From G965195345 sp965277625 (GTDB lineage: Bacteria; Pseudomonadota; Gammaproteobacteria; CAKMZV01), in the NCBI GenBank assembly GCA_965277625.1, contig OZ255827.1, positions 1,736,001 through 1,800,000 on the forward strand: DNA of 64,000 nucleotides, written 5' to 3'. The stretch's first letter is position 1. Each line of letters starts with the position of its first letter. A model generated the notes under the pieces. The model made no database searches, was not told the DNA's origin, and worked only from the letters and a program-made list of their open reading frames with translations. A program made the translations under genes and the position numbers. This document shows, one piece after another, positions 25,431-34,488 of the stretch.

Positions 25431-25793
25431 ATGAACACTTCCTGGCTGATAATTTGGAGAGCAATGAGTGGCCTTGCCATCGCTTGGGTTTTGTTGTGGT
25501 TTTTAGTGTGGCAACCCTCTACGCTCTTTAATCCATTGGCTATTTTAAGTTGGGTCATATTCCCTTGGCTGTACATTTTTTATGCAACGCGCAAAGGCCA
25601 TTATAAACCCCTTTTTTTGGCGCTCATTGTAACATTATTTTTCAGTATAATAAGCATGAGCTACCTAAGTAGCCAGGACTGGTATTATGCACTTCCTTCC
25701 TTCATTTTATGGTTCTCGGCCTTTTATTGTGGATACAAGCACTTGAAAACCATCAAACAAACCCTAATTAACACAACGCAAAAAAATGACTGA
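25431..25793 (+). CDS. Small inner-membrane protein, DUF2069-like
   Basis: A 120-residue protein with four hydrophobic helices (residues ~10-27, 35-52, 60-78, 84-100) and short polar loops. Size, helix count and the small Trp-rich loops fit the DUF2069 membrane family, but no catalytic motif is visible. It overlaps purB by 8 nt, so it is probably co-transcribed with purB. Function unknown. Confidence 0.6.
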   Translation: MNTSWLIIWRAMSGLAIAWVLLWFLVWQPSTLFNPLAILSWVIFPWLYIFYATRKGHYKPLFLALIVTLFFSIISMSYLSSQDWYYALPSFILWFSAFYCGYKHLKTIKQTLINTTQKND

Positions 25794-27153
25794 TCACGCC
25801 TCTTTAACGGCACTTTCTCCGCTTGATGGCCGTTACCTAAACCAAAGTTTGGTCTTACAGAAATATTTTAGCGAATACGCTTTGATCCATAATCGAGTAC
25901 GCGTTGAAATTGAATGGTTGATTGCATTAGCCAACCACTCTGGCATTGCAGAAGTGCCTGAATTTAATGATGATGAGCTGGCATATTTAAAAGATATTGC
26001 CCTCAAGTTCACTGTTGATGAAGCACTCAAGGTCAAAGCGCACGAAGCCACAACCAATCACGATGTTAAAGCCGTTGAATACTACCTAAAAGATCGATTA
26101 TTGGCGCATAAAACCTTGGCCAAAACTGTGGAATTTATACACTTTGGCTGCACCTCAGAAGACATTAACAACCTTGCTTATGCTTTGAGCCTAGCTGAAG
26201 TGCGCCCACTGCTTGTTGCGCATCTTACGACGTTGCAAACCTTGTTAAAGCAATTTGCCAACGAATTTTCAGCCATTCCCATGTTATCCAAAACCCATGG
26301 ACAATCTGCCTCTCCAACCACAGTGGGCAAAGAGTTTGCCAATGTTCATGAACGATTAAAGCGCCAGATAAATGGTTTAGAGCAAGTGATTGTGCTTGGC
26401 AAAATGAATGGCGCCGTGGGTAATTTTAATGCCCATTTATGCGCTTACCCAGAAGTTGATTGGGATCAAATGTCCGCCTCGTTTATAGCGGGATTAGGGT
26501 TGACTGATAACCCCTACACCACCCAAATAGAACCGCATGATTATTGCGCTGAATATTTTCACGCATTGTGTCGCATCAATACAGTGCTCATCGATTTGAG
26601 TCGCGATATTTGGGGCTATATTTCTTTTGCTTATTTCCGTCAGAAAACCAAAGCTGGCGAAGTTGGGTCTTCAACCATGCCGCACAAAGTTAATCCGATT
26701 GATTTTGAAAATGCTGAGGGCAACTTGGGCATGGCCAATGCATTGCTAAGCCATTTTGCAGAAAAATTACCCATTTCGAGATTTCAACGAGATTTGTCCG
26801 ATTCAACCGTACAACGAAATATTGGCATGGCAATAGGATACAGTCTAGTGGCGTGGACATCGCTCAAAAAAGGTTTGAACAAACTGCAAGTCAATCACTC
26901 GGCCTTACAAGCAGATCTTGATAATAATCCTGAAGTCTTGGCTGAAGCCGTGCAAACGGTTATGAGAAGGTACGGCATTGAAAAACCGTATGAAAAACTC
27001 AAATCATTAACGCGCGGACAACGAATTACACTGAACGATCTACATCAATTCATCCAAACCTTAGACATTCCAAACGATGCAAAACAACGTTTACTGCAAT
27101 TAAAGCCTGATAACTATCTGGGTAATGCCATAAACAAATCAGATATAATTTAA
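25786..27153 (+). CDS. purB: Adenylosuccinate lyase
   Basis: A 455-residue enzyme acting twice in purine synthesis (SAICAR to AICAR, adenylosuccinate to AMP). The fumarase/aspartase superfamily signature GSSTMPHKVNPIDFE is near residue 290, KTHGQSASPTTVG near 168, and HFGCTSEDINN near 119. Length and N-terminus (LTALSPLDGRY) match the E. coli type. It starts within the preceding membrane-protein gene. Confidence 0.96.
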   Translation: MTDHASLTALSPLDGRYLNQSLVLQKYFSEYALIHNRVRVEIEWLIALANHSGIAEVPEFNDDELAYLKDIALKFTVDEALKVKAHEATTNHDVKAVEYYLKDRLLAHKTLAKTVEFIHFGCTSEDINNLAYALSLAEVRPLLVAHLTTLQTLLKQFANEFSAIPMLSKTHGQSASPTTVGKEFANVHERLKRQINGLEQVIVLGKMNGAVGNFNAHLCAYPEVDWDQMSASFIAGLGLTDNPYTTQIEPHDYCAEYFHALCRINTVLIDLSRDIWGYISFAYFRQKTKAGEVGSSTMPHKVNPIDFENAEGNLGMANALLSHFAEKLPISRFQRDLSDSTVQRNIGMAIGYSLVAWTSLKKGLNKLQVNHSALQADLDNNPEVLAEAVQTVMRRYGIEKPYEKLKSLTRGQRITLNDLHQFIQTLDIPNDAKQRLLQLKPDNYLGNAINKSDII

Positions 27154-27202
27154 TCTTATTTTATCTATTTAAAAATCATCTGTTATTCAAAACTCATCTT
27201 CT

Positions 27203-27565
27203 ATGCTAAAACATGCGCTTCTCTTGACGGTTATTATTTTTATTCAAGCTTGTTCAACAACGCCAAAATACATTGTCGATACCAAATATCTCGATAAAGC
27301 GGAATTTGACCAAGATGTGTTGGAATGCGAAGCCATTGCAGAACAAGTTGATGTGAGCGGTGAAGCAGGTGAATCTGCTTTGGAAGGTGCCGCAGTCGGA
27401 GGTGTTATCGGTGCGATTGCAGGCGGAGACACTGAAACTGCTGGTCGCGGTGCGGCGATTGGCGGTGCTTTAGGTCTATTAGGCGGCGTCGGTGAAGCCG
27501 AACAGCAGAAATATAATATCGCCAGAAAATGCCTACAAAATAGAGGCTACGAACTCCTTAATTAA
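27203..27565 (+). CDS. Glycine-zipper lipoprotein
   Basis: A 120-residue predicted lipoprotein. The signal peptide ends in the lipobox IQAC (Cys17). Residues ~58-98 hold a glycine-zipper region (GAAVGGVIGAIAGG and GRGAAIGGALGLLGG) that can insert as a helical hairpin in membranes. A Cys pair (residues ~42 and ~110) may form a disulfide. Similar proteins are found in the outer membrane (Rcp/SlyB-type architecture). Exact role unknown. Confidence 0.75.
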   Translation: MLKHALLLTVIIFIQACSTTPKYIVDTKYLDKAEFDQDVLECEAIAEQVDVSGEAGESALEGAAVGGVIGAIAGGDTETAGRGAAIGGALGLLGGVGEAEQQKYNIARKCLQNRGYELLN

Positions 27566-27590
27566 AAAAGTGACCATGACGGGTCTGACT
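27564..27590 (-). terminator. Rho-independent terminator of the his-tyrS operon
   Basis: Read on the reverse strand, GACC and GGTC close a 6-nt loop, extended by AGT/ACT across a 2-nt bulge, and the stem is followed by six T residues. It lies 18 nt after the tyrS stop. Confidence 0.65.
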
Positions 27591-27607
27591 TGCTTATAGT
27601 CCCTGTG

Positions 27608-28792
27608 TTATTCCACCTTAATGGTGGCAAATTTTCGTTTGCCAACTTGAAATATGCCTGATTTCCCTGAATCAATTGTTTCTAATGAAGTGATTTTTTC
27701 ACCTTCAAATTTAACAGCGCCTTGACCAATAAGCCTTCTTGCTTCAGAGGTTGTTGCACATAATTGTGCGGCCACCAATAAGTTGGGCAAAGGTTGGCTC
27801 GCTAAGGTAAAAACGGGCATGTCCTCTGGGGGTTTGTTGTGTCGAAATTGACCAGTAAATGCCTGCTCTGATGACACTGCCGTGGCTTCATCATAAAACC
27901 GCGCCACAATTTCTCGACCTAATAGCGCCTTTATATCCCGAGGATTTTCACCCTTGTCTATCTGGTCTTTATACGATTGAATCACCTCAGAAGATTGAAA
28001 ACTGAGCAGTTCATAATAGCGCCACATCAGTTCATCGGAAACCGACATGATTTTGGCAAATATATCATTTGGCGCATCATCAATGCCTATGTAATTGTGC
28101 AAGGATTTTGACATCTTTTGCACCCCATCCAACCCTTCTAACAATGGCAAGGTCATAATCACTTGGGGGTCTTGACCCACCTGTTTTTGTAAGTCCCGAC
28201 CCATCAATAAATTAAATTTTTGGTCTGTACCGCCCAACTCGACATCGGCTTGCATTTCGACAGAGTCCCAGCCCTGCACCAAAGGATATAAAAATTCATG
28301 GATGGCAATGGGTTGATTGTTTTGATAGCGTTTGGAAAAATCATCCCGCTCCAACATGCGTGCTACTGTTTCTCTCGAGGCCAAGCGTACCAAATCTGCC
28401 GCGCTTTTTTTGCCGTGCCAGCTGGCATTAAAAAGTATTTGTGTTTTTTCTGGGTCTAAGATTTTAAAAACTTGATCGGCGTAGGATTTGGCATTTTGTT
28501 CTATGTCTTCATCACTCAAAGGCGGGCGCGTTTTATTCTTGCCGCTTGGGTCTCCAATTCGACCGGTAAAGTCACCAATGAGAAACAGCACCTCGTGCCC
28601 CAAATCTTGAAATTGACGAAGTTTGTTGATGAGGACTGTGTGCCCCAAGTGTAAATCAGGGGCTGTGGGGTCAAATCCGGCTTTGATTCTTAACGGTCGG
28701 CCCAGTTTTAATTTTTCAATAAAGGCTTCGCGTGGAATGATTTCATCTGCGCCACGAAATAATAATTCAAAATCTTTCTCTATTTCACTCAT
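27608..28792 (-). CDS. tyrS: Tyrosyl-tRNA synthetase
   Basis: A 394-residue class I synthetase. The HIGH-type motif reads HLGH (DLHLGHTVL, residue ~42), and the KMSKS loop is intact near residue 225. A C-terminal S4-like RNA-binding domain spans about residues 330-394 (LLVAAQLCATTSEARRLIGQGAVKFEG). It belongs to the TyrRS branch common in Haemophilus and Pseudomonas. I start at ATG 28792, where conservation begins. A longer frame reading back into hisE is not supported. It overlaps hisE by 8 nt. Confidence 0.95.
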   Translation of the reverse strand: MSEIEKDFELLFRGADEIIPREAFIEKLKLGRPLRIKAGFDPTAPDLHLGHTVLINKLRQFQDLGHEVLFLIGDFTGRIGDPSGKNKTRPPLSDEDIEQNAKSYADQVFKILDPEKTQILFNASWHGKKSAADLVRLASRETVARMLERDDFSKRYQNNQPIAIHEFLYPLVQGWDSVEMQADVELGGTDQKFNLLMGRDLQKQVGQDPQVIMTLPLLEGLDGVQKMSKSLHNYIGIDDAPNDIFAKIMSVSDELMWRYYELLSFQSSEVIQSYKDQIDKGENPRDIKALLGREIVARFYDEATAVSSEQAFTGQFRHNKPPEDMPVFTLASQPLPNLLVAAQLCATTSEARRLIGQGAVKFEGEKITSLETIDSGKSGIFQVGKRKFATIKVE

Positions 28793-29111
28793 GGTTTTTA
28801 CGCCCTGCTTTTTCAACCAACCCAGAAACCCCTTCTCGCCTGGCCAATTCACGCAACAGATCATCGAGGGTTTTGTCGTGTGCATTCAATAAAACCAAAC
28901 TGTGAAACCACAAATCTGCCACTTCATAAACCAAGTGATTCGCATCGCCAGATTGGCTTGCTTCGACACATTCACGGGCTTCCTCAATCATTTTATCATT
29001 GATTTTTGTCGGTCCTGCTTGTAACAACGAAGCCACATACGATTTTTCTGTAGCCCCTGCCTTACGGTTTTGAATGGTTTGTTGTAATGATTGAAGTATC
29101 TGATTATCCAT
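28785..29111 (-). CDS. hisE: Phosphoribosyl-ATP pyrophosphatase, stand-alone HisE
   Basis: A 108-residue all-alpha NTP-pyrophosphohydrolase that performs the second step of histidine synthesis. Conserved acidic helices EARECVEAS and VYEVADLWFH bind magnesium. In E. coli this activity is fused to HisI; here the preceding cyclohydrolase domain is absent and hisF is immediately upstream (15 nt). The gene is last of the his set before tyrS. Confidence 0.93.
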   Translation of the reverse strand: MDNQILQSLQQTIQNRKAGATEKSYVASLLQAGPTKINDKMIEEARECVEASQSGDANHLVYEVADLWFHSLVLLNAHDKTLDDLLRELARREGVSGLVEKAGRKNHE

Positions 29112-29126
29112 CGCTGATTGTCCTCA

Positions 29127-29927
29127 CTATGTTTGACTCAATGACATCCGTCTCAAAATTGGGTTCTCTACAGGTCTAACAGCAATGCCTTGTTCAGACA
29201 TATACTGTTTGGCTTCACTGAGCGTGTACTCGGAAAAATGAAATATACTGGCCGCCAACACAGCGTCTGCTTTACCGATTAAAATGCCTTCGGCCAAATG
29301 CTGTAAATTGCCAACGCCACCAGAAGCTATGACCGGAATGGTTACGGCTTCGCTCACGCTTTGGCACAGCTTCAAATCGAAGCCATTTTTGGTGCCATCT
29401 TGATCCATGCTCGTTAATAGTAATTCACCGGCGCCATATTGTGCCATTTTTTCGGCCCATGCAACTGCGTCAATGCCTGTGGCTTGCCGACCGCCATGGG
29501 TATAAACTTCCCATTGGTTATCACCAACTTGTCTAGCATCAATGGCCACAACAATGCATTGAGCACCGTAGTGGTCTGCCACTTGTTTAATCATGTCCGG
29601 ATTGCTAATGGCTGCAGTATTTATGCCGACCTTATCTGCCCCTGCTTGCAACATCCGCGCCACATCGCCAATGCTTTTAATACCGCCGCCCACCGTCAGA
29701 GGGATGAATACCTGCTCTGCAACTTTGGTCACCATGGCATAGGTGCTGTCTCGGCCGTCGCTCGAAGCGGTGATGTCCAAAAACACCAATTCATCGGCAC
29801 CCATTCTGGCATAGCGGGCTGCAACTGAGACGGGGTCGCCAGCATCCCTTAAATTCAGGAAATTGACGCCTTTAACAACTCGGCCACCGTCCACATCCAG
29901 ACAGGGTATTAAACGTTTGGTAAACAT
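29127..29927 (-). CDS. hisF: Imidazole glycerol phosphate synthase cyclase subunit
   Basis: A 266-residue TIM barrel that takes ammonia from HisH and closes the imidazole ring, releasing AICAR. The catalytic Asp residues are in IPCLDVDGGRVVKG (Asp11) and VVAIDAR (~Asp130). Phosphate-binding GGGIKS and SGGVGN loops are present. It is 4 nt from hisA and acts as a heterodimer with HisH, encoded two genes upstream. Confidence 0.96.
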   Translation of the reverse strand: MFTKRLIPCLDVDGGRVVKGVNFLNLRDAGDPVSVAARYARMGADELVFLDITASSDGRDSTYAMVTKVAEQVFIPLTVGGGIKSIGDVARMLQAGADKVGINTAAISNPDMIKQVADHYGAQCIVVAIDARQVGDNQWEVYTHGGRQATGIDAVAWAEKMAQYGAGELLLTSMDQDGTKNGFDLKLCQSVSEAVTIPVIASGGVGNLQHLAEGILIGKADAVLAASIFHFSEYTLSEAKQYMSEQGIAVRPVENPILRRMSLSQT

Positions 29928-29931
29928 CGCT

Positions 29932-30675
29932 TCAATGTTGTTTCATGCGCGCATCAGCGTATTGTTGAGCCGCTTGTAAATCCAAATCACCGGTATAAAT
30001 GGCACGACCAGTGATGGCGCCCTTAATACCGCTGCTGGCCACAGCGCACAATGCCTCTATGTCTTCCAGATTTTTGACACCACCAGAAGCAATCACTGGG
30101 CATTCTGACACTTGTGCGATTTTTTGAGTGGCAGTGACGTTGACGCCGCTTAACATGCCATCGCGTGAAATATCTGTGTAAACAATGCTGTCCAAAGCCA
30201 GACCGTGGCATTTTTGCGCCAAGTCTAAGGCGCTGATGCTGGCCACTTCTGCCCATCCGTCAACCGCAACCATGCCATTCTTGGCATCAATGCCAAGCAT
30301 AATTTTGCCTGGGTACTGCGCACAAGCTTCAACCAGAAATTCAAAAGATTCTATGGCTTTGGTCCCCATGATGCACCAACCTATGCCCAAATCAAAATAA
30401 TGCGCCAAAGTTGCCATAGAGCGAATCCCACCTCCTACTTGAATGGGCAGATTCGGCAAGGCTTGACATATGTCGGCAATCACTTCATGATTACGCGGCT
30501 GAGCGGCAAAAGCACCGTCCAAATCGACAATGTGTAAGCGCCGAGCGCCGAGTTCATTCCAATGCTTGGCGACAGAAACCGCATCTTCACCATAGACATC
30601 GGCCTTATTCATATCCCCTTGCTGTAAGCGCACACACTGTCCGGCTTTCAAATCAATGGCTGGAATAATAATCAT
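29932..30675 (-). CDS. hisA: ProFAR isomerase
   Basis: A 247-residue TIM-barrel isomerase converting ProFAR to PRFAR. IPAIDLKAGQCVRLQQGD carries the catalytic Asp (~8), YTDISRDGM the second (~Asp 130 region), and GGGIRS and SGGVKN bind phosphate. It sits between hisH and hisF with 3- and 4-nt gaps, as in canonical his operons. Confidence 0.96.
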   Translation of the reverse strand: MIIIPAIDLKAGQCVRLQQGDMNKADVYGEDAVSVAKHWNELGARRLHIVDLDGAFAAQPRNHEVIADICQALPNLPIQVGGGIRSMATLAHYFDLGIGWCIMGTKAIESFEFLVEACAQYPGKIMLGIDAKNGMVAVDGWAEVASISALDLAQKCHGLALDSIVYTDISRDGMLSGVNVTATQKIAQVSECPVIASGGVKNLEDIEALCAVASSGIKGAITGRAIYTGDLDLQAAQQYADARMKQH

Positions 30676-30678
30676 GGC

Positions 30679-31287
30679 TTATACAGATTGGCAAAAATTG
30701 GTCAGTAAACGTAGCCCCGACTCGCCGCTTTTTTCAGGATGTGCTTGAATGGCAAACAGTTGATTTTTGGCAACCGCACTGCAAAACGATTCGCCGTATT
30801 CACTGAGGGCAACCACTTCATCGGCTCGACTGGGTTGAACATAGTAACTGTGTACAAAGTAAAAAAATGCCGCTTTTAAACCATGCAACAAAGGATGATC
30901 CCATTGGGCATGAAGACGATTCCAACCAATTTGAGGAATCTTTAAATCTTTGGATTCAAAGCGTTTGACCCGACCTTCAATGATGCCCAAACCTTCAACC
31001 CCGCCATCTTCTTCGCTATAATCCATTAAGACTTGCAAACCCATACAAATGCCCAAAAATGGTTTCTCATTGATGGCTTTTTGAATCAAGTTGTCTAACT
31101 CATACTTCTGCAAAGCAAGCATACATTGTCTGGCAGCACCCTGCCCAGGGAATACAATTGCGTCGGCTTGTTCAATCACATCAGCATCTCGACTCACAAT
31201 AACCCTATGTGGACAAACATGACGAACCGCCCGTTCTACTGAATATAAGTTGCCCGAGTCATAATCTATAATGACTACAGATTTCAC
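30679..31287 (-). CDS. hisH: Imidazole glycerol phosphate synthase glutamine amidotransferase subunit
   Basis: A 202-residue class I glutamine amidotransferase that feeds ammonia to HisF. The nucleophile Cys is in LGICMGLQ (~80) and the catalytic His-Glu in AIQAHPEKSG (~180). I chose GTG 31287, which overlaps the hisB stop as GTGA; a TTG two codons earlier is less likely. Length is normal. Confidence 0.94.
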   Translation of the reverse strand: MKSVVIIDYDSGNLYSVERAVRHVCPHRVIVSRDADVIEQADAIVFPGQGAARQCMLALQKYELDNLIQKAINEKPFLGICMGLQVLMDYSEEDGGVEGLGIIEGRVKRFESKDLKIPQIGWNRLHAQWDHPLLHGLKAAFFYFVHSYYVQPSRADEVVALSEYGESFCSAVAKNQLFAIQAHPEKSGESGLRLLTNFCQSV

Positions 31288-31871
31288 AAACAACCTTTGG
31301 TTGACGGTATTTTTCCTTTGTTTTGAGTGTCGTGTGCGACGGCCATGCGGATGGCACGACCCAAGGCTTTAAACAAGGTTTCAGCAATATGATGCGCGTT
31401 CGAACCAGAAAGCGTTGTTGCATGTAGTGTTACTTTTGCATGGCTGGCAAACGCCTGAAAAAATTCTTCGACTAATTGAGCATCGAATTGCCCAATTTTT
31501 CCCACAGTAAAAGTGCTGTTAAAAACCAACAGAGGCCGACCAGAAAAATCAATGACCACACGTGACAATGCTTCGTCCAAAGGCACATAAGCATGGCCAT
31601 AGCGGTTAATGCCCGCTTTGTCGCCTAAGGCTTGTTGAAAGGCCATTCCTAAGGCAATACCAACATCTTCAACCGTGTGGTGATCATCGATGTGCCGATC
31701 GCCTTGGCATTCAATGTCTAAGTCTAACATGCCGTGCCGGCAAACTTGATCTAACATGTGATCAAAGAAACCAACGCCTGTTGAAATTTTGGATTGTCCA
31801 GTGCCATCTAATTGAACAATCAAGTGTATGTTCGTTTCGGCGGTTTGACGCTCTATAGTAGTTTTACGCAT
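31284..31871 (-). CDS. hisB: Imidazoleglycerol-phosphate dehydratase (monofunctional HisB)
   Basis: A 195-residue manganese enzyme of histidine synthesis. Metal-binding motifs HHTVED (near residue 70) and a second His-rich site (GSNAHHIAE near 165) are present. It lacks the N-terminal histidinol-phosphate phosphatase domain of the enterobacterial bifunctional HisB. The ATG at 31871 gives the family N-terminus MRKTTIERQTAET; a longer frame to 31946 is not conserved. First gene of the hisBHAFE-tyrS operon. Confidence 0.95.
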   Translation of the reverse strand: MRKTTIERQTAETNIHLIVQLDGTGQSKISTGVGFFDHMLDQVCRHGMLDLDIECQGDRHIDDHHTVEDVGIALGMAFQQALGDKAGINRYGHAYVPLDEALSRVVIDFSGRPLLVFNSTFTVGKIGQFDAQLVEEFFQAFASHAKVTLHATTLSGSNAHHIAETLFKALGRAIRMAVAHDTQNKGKIPSTKGCL

Positions 31872-31980
31872 AATTTTTACTGAGTGTGATGTGACGTTTA
31901 TCAAATGACGAAGAGATCGAGCTCCCACGAAAATCGTAAACCTCAATGATCAAAATATAAAGTGCCTATTTTACCGAATT

Positions 31981-32026
31981 CAGCTCAAAACTATCACAAG
32001 GATATCGTCATCCTTGCTATGAGCTG
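31981..32026 (-). terminator. Terminator of the DUF3726 operon
   Basis: CAAGGAT (31997-32003) and ATCCTTG (32010-32016) form a perfect 7-bp stem with a 6-nt loop. An outer CAGCTC/GAGCTG pair (31981-31986, 32021-32026) flanks it. On the reverse strand the inner stem is followed by TGATAGTTTT. It starts right at the DUF3726 stop codon and separates this operon from hisB. Confidence 0.6.
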
Positions 32027-32763
32027 ATTAAAATGTCTTCATCATCTATTTGATCTGCTGATTCACCAGCATTTGTTCTGGAAATATGACTTTCTTTGAC
32101 CAAGATTTGGTGACCGATTCTTTTAAGCGTTTTCCAAGCAGAGGTTTCAATGCTAAGCCCATGGCTTAGGCTATGAACGAGGGTTTGTTGATGCTGCTGA
32201 TGATTCTGTTGTTGTTCAATATTTTCAACGCCAAGACTGTCATCCTTGGTGGCGATTTTAATGAAACTCGTTGCAGAAGGTTGAGGCGGCACAGTGTATG
32301 ACCATTCTGGATGGGCATATTGGGGGTTCAATAGGGCAACCATCACCCGTCCAGTACGTGCATCAATGGTTTCAAAATGCACTGGTCTTACGGCTTTTTT
32401 TAACAACTCTGGCAACAACAAAATCCCGTCATCAACCCGATCAAGCACCACAGTGCCCTCTGGTTCATCTTCTAAATGTTCAGTGATCATCCCACTACAA
32501 ACCGCCAAATGATGAAGACAGGTTGAATGATTAAAATCCAATACCAAGTGATTAGAATTTGATTGCGATAAAGTCAACGAATTCTGCCAATTTTGACTAG
32601 GGTGGCAGTTGTCAATAAAATGATGCAATGCTTGAAAACCGATGGATTCCAACATTGTAATCGACTGGGCAATGGATTCACAAACCCCCATGGGCAAACC
32701 GAGTCCCTCAGAAGCCTTGTACAGCTTCATCTCCAACTCATTTAAGGAAATTGTTGTCCTCAT
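32017..32763 (-). CDS. DUF3726-family protein
   Basis: A 248-residue protein of unknown function. The N-terminal block SLNELEMKLYKASEGLGLPMGVCESIAQS (read here as separate short motifs SLNELE, KASEGLGLP and GVCESIA) matches the DUF3726 start, which normally reads SLNE..KAARGAG..WGLAEEAG. A His/Gln-rich stretch (residues ~185-200) looks disordered. No signal peptide or catalytic motif is visible. ATG 32763 is preferred to a TTG four codons earlier. It lies 21 nt after the 555-residue gene and is last of a three-gene operon. Confidence 0.7.
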   Translation of the reverse strand: MRTTISLNELEMKLYKASEGLGLPMGVCESIAQSITMLESIGFQALHHFIDNCHPSQNWQNSLTLSQSNSNHLVLDFNHSTCLHHLAVCSGMITEHLEDEPEGTVVLDRVDDGILLLPELLKKAVRPVHFETIDARTGRVMVALLNPQYAHPEWSYTVPPQPSATSFIKIATKDDSLGVENIEQQQNHQQHQQTLVHSLSHGLSIETSAWKTLKRIGHQILVKESHISRTNAGESADQIDDEDILISS

Positions 32764-32784
32764 TGACAATGCCAAATGAAATAT

Positions 32785-34452
32785 TTAATCATTGTATAAA
32801 AACCAATCATCTGGCGGTGCTAAGTAACCTTGATCATTCAGCAAGGGGGCGCCCTGAAACAAGGTAATACGCAACCATTTATCTGATTTTGGGTCAAATT
32901 TGCCCGCACCAAAAAAAGAAAGTTTTAAGCGCAAAATATCAATGGGATAGAAATTTTTGTCTAAGACGTTGCTGCGGATTTCGCCGTAGGGATTTTGTGC
33001 ATATTGCCACACCCTTCTAACAATACCGCTGTATTGGGGTTGATCAAATAAAAATCGACTGACCCGCATGTTGAGATCAGATGATTGTGCTTTTACTAAG
33101 GCTTCATAGAGCTGATTAACGGCTCTGCCTATGTCTATTTTCATCTCTTGATTCGGCTGTGGTTTTTCAACAAACCGATCGCCTAAACGGGGTTCCTCTT
33201 TATCTTCGGCGACGTACCAATATTTAAAAATGGTATTTTCATCAGTCAGGTCCAAGCGAATGGCCCAGTGATAATTCTGTTCAATTTCACTGATCAGATC
33301 GCTGATGGTCGCGTGGCTGTGTCCATCGAGTTTGAGCTTTACCGGCTGGAAATTGGCATATTTGTCAGCAATGTCTGGTGTGACCTCTAACAAGACATTC
33401 AGGAGCAATTCTTTGACTTCTTGACAGAACGCTTGGGTATTGATCTCCTGCCACAGAGGCATCCAACTCTGCGCTTGGAGCACCGATGTTAAAGACATTT
33501 GTTTGATTTTGTCCAAATCGAGCAGCAATTGTTTATTTTTAGCCGTTTGCATGGGGTCTGGTACGCTTATGGCCCCAAAATACTGCTGCGCTCTGTCAAA
33601 GTAGTGCTGCACGGTATTTATGGTGTCTTTGGTGGGCTTCGATTGATGAATCACTTCAAACAATGCTTGCTCGCGTTGACTCACCCACGAATGAATGATT
33701 TGCGGGTGTTTGATGAGATATGGCCCCATACCCAAACCTGTAGAATTGCCTACGCCAATGGAACGTTTGATCGAGTCGGACAGTGGCACAGCATTTTGAC
33801 CGCCTCGCTTAGTGGCCATGTGATCCACCCATTCAAATGAAAACCAACGAACCATATAAACCATCAACATTTGCACACGAAATTGATCGGACAAAGCCGT
33901 CCCTTGCAAACGTTGATAATCTGCCATACCGAACTTTCCATTGCCATAGACCGCCGTTGTTCGGACAAAATAACTGCATTTGCGAATTTCATCCATTTCT
34001 GGCTGATCGCCTCGACTCAAGCAATCAATCACATAAGAAAATAGACGCATGCTTTTATTGGCGCGCGACAGACAAATCACATTCGGGTTATAGCGCCCTT
34101 TTTCCTGCTTTGGGACATTTTTGGACAGCATTTCGATGTTGTGTTGATCAATTTCACCCAACCAAATACAGCATGTCACATCCCACTTTTCCGCAATCAC
34201 ACGATCATTGCGTTCTTCATCTTCAATGAATTGAGCGAAAAATACCGCATGGCAAATCAAGCCCGCCAACTCAATGCGATAAACAGCCGTACCATAGCCA
34301 TCATCATCAAGATCAAATCTGGCACGTTTTATTAACCAAGACTGATTCAGCATGGTTCGGACCAAGCTGCGCGAAAAACTGAGGTAAGAACTATGAAATG
34401 CGCCCAACTTTGGCGCGCTCATAATTTCTTCTGGACAACGCAGATGATTCAT
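32785..34452 (-). CDS. Uncharacterised 555-residue protein linked to DUF3726 and an M19-like protein
   Basis: I cannot assign this to a named family. It is cytoplasmic in appearance, with no signal peptide or transmembrane helix. Notable blocks are SYLSFSRSLVRTML near residue 25, a His-rich ICHAVFFAQFIEDEERNDR near 68-86, a glycine-rich GVGNSTGLGMGPYL around residue 235 followed by KHPQIIHSW, and a C-terminal SRFLFDQPQYSGIVRRVWQYAQNPYGE. The glycine-rich motif and the closely packed operon suggest an enzyme. GAGGT precedes the ATG by 7 nt. Function should not be guessed from sequence alone. Confidence 0.6.
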   Translation of the reverse strand: MNHLRCPEEIMSAPKLGAFHSSYLSFSRSLVRTMLNQSWLIKRARFDLDDDGYGTAVYRIELAGLICHAVFFAQFIEDEERNDRVIAEKWDVTCCIWLGEIDQHNIEMLSKNVPKQEKGRYNPNVICLSRANKSMRLFSYVIDCLSRGDQPEMDEIRKCSYFVRTTAVYGNGKFGMADYQRLQGTALSDQFRVQMLMVYMVRWFSFEWVDHMATKRGGQNAVPLSDSIKRSIGVGNSTGLGMGPYLIKHPQIIHSWVSQREQALFEVIHQSKPTKDTINTVQHYFDRAQQYFGAISVPDPMQTAKNKQLLLDLDKIKQMSLTSVLQAQSWMPLWQEINTQAFCQEVKELLLNVLLEVTPDIADKYANFQPVKLKLDGHSHATISDLISEIEQNYHWAIRLDLTDENTIFKYWYVAEDKEEPRLGDRFVEKPQPNQEMKIDIGRAVNQLYEALVKAQSSDLNMRVSRFLFDQPQYSGIVRRVWQYAQNPYGEIRSNVLDKNFYPIDILRLKLSFFGAGKFDPKSDKWLRITLFQGAPLLNDQGYLAPPDDWFLYND

Positions 34453-34488
34453 GATTGCAACCTCATAGTTAGGACTGTCATTAGAACG

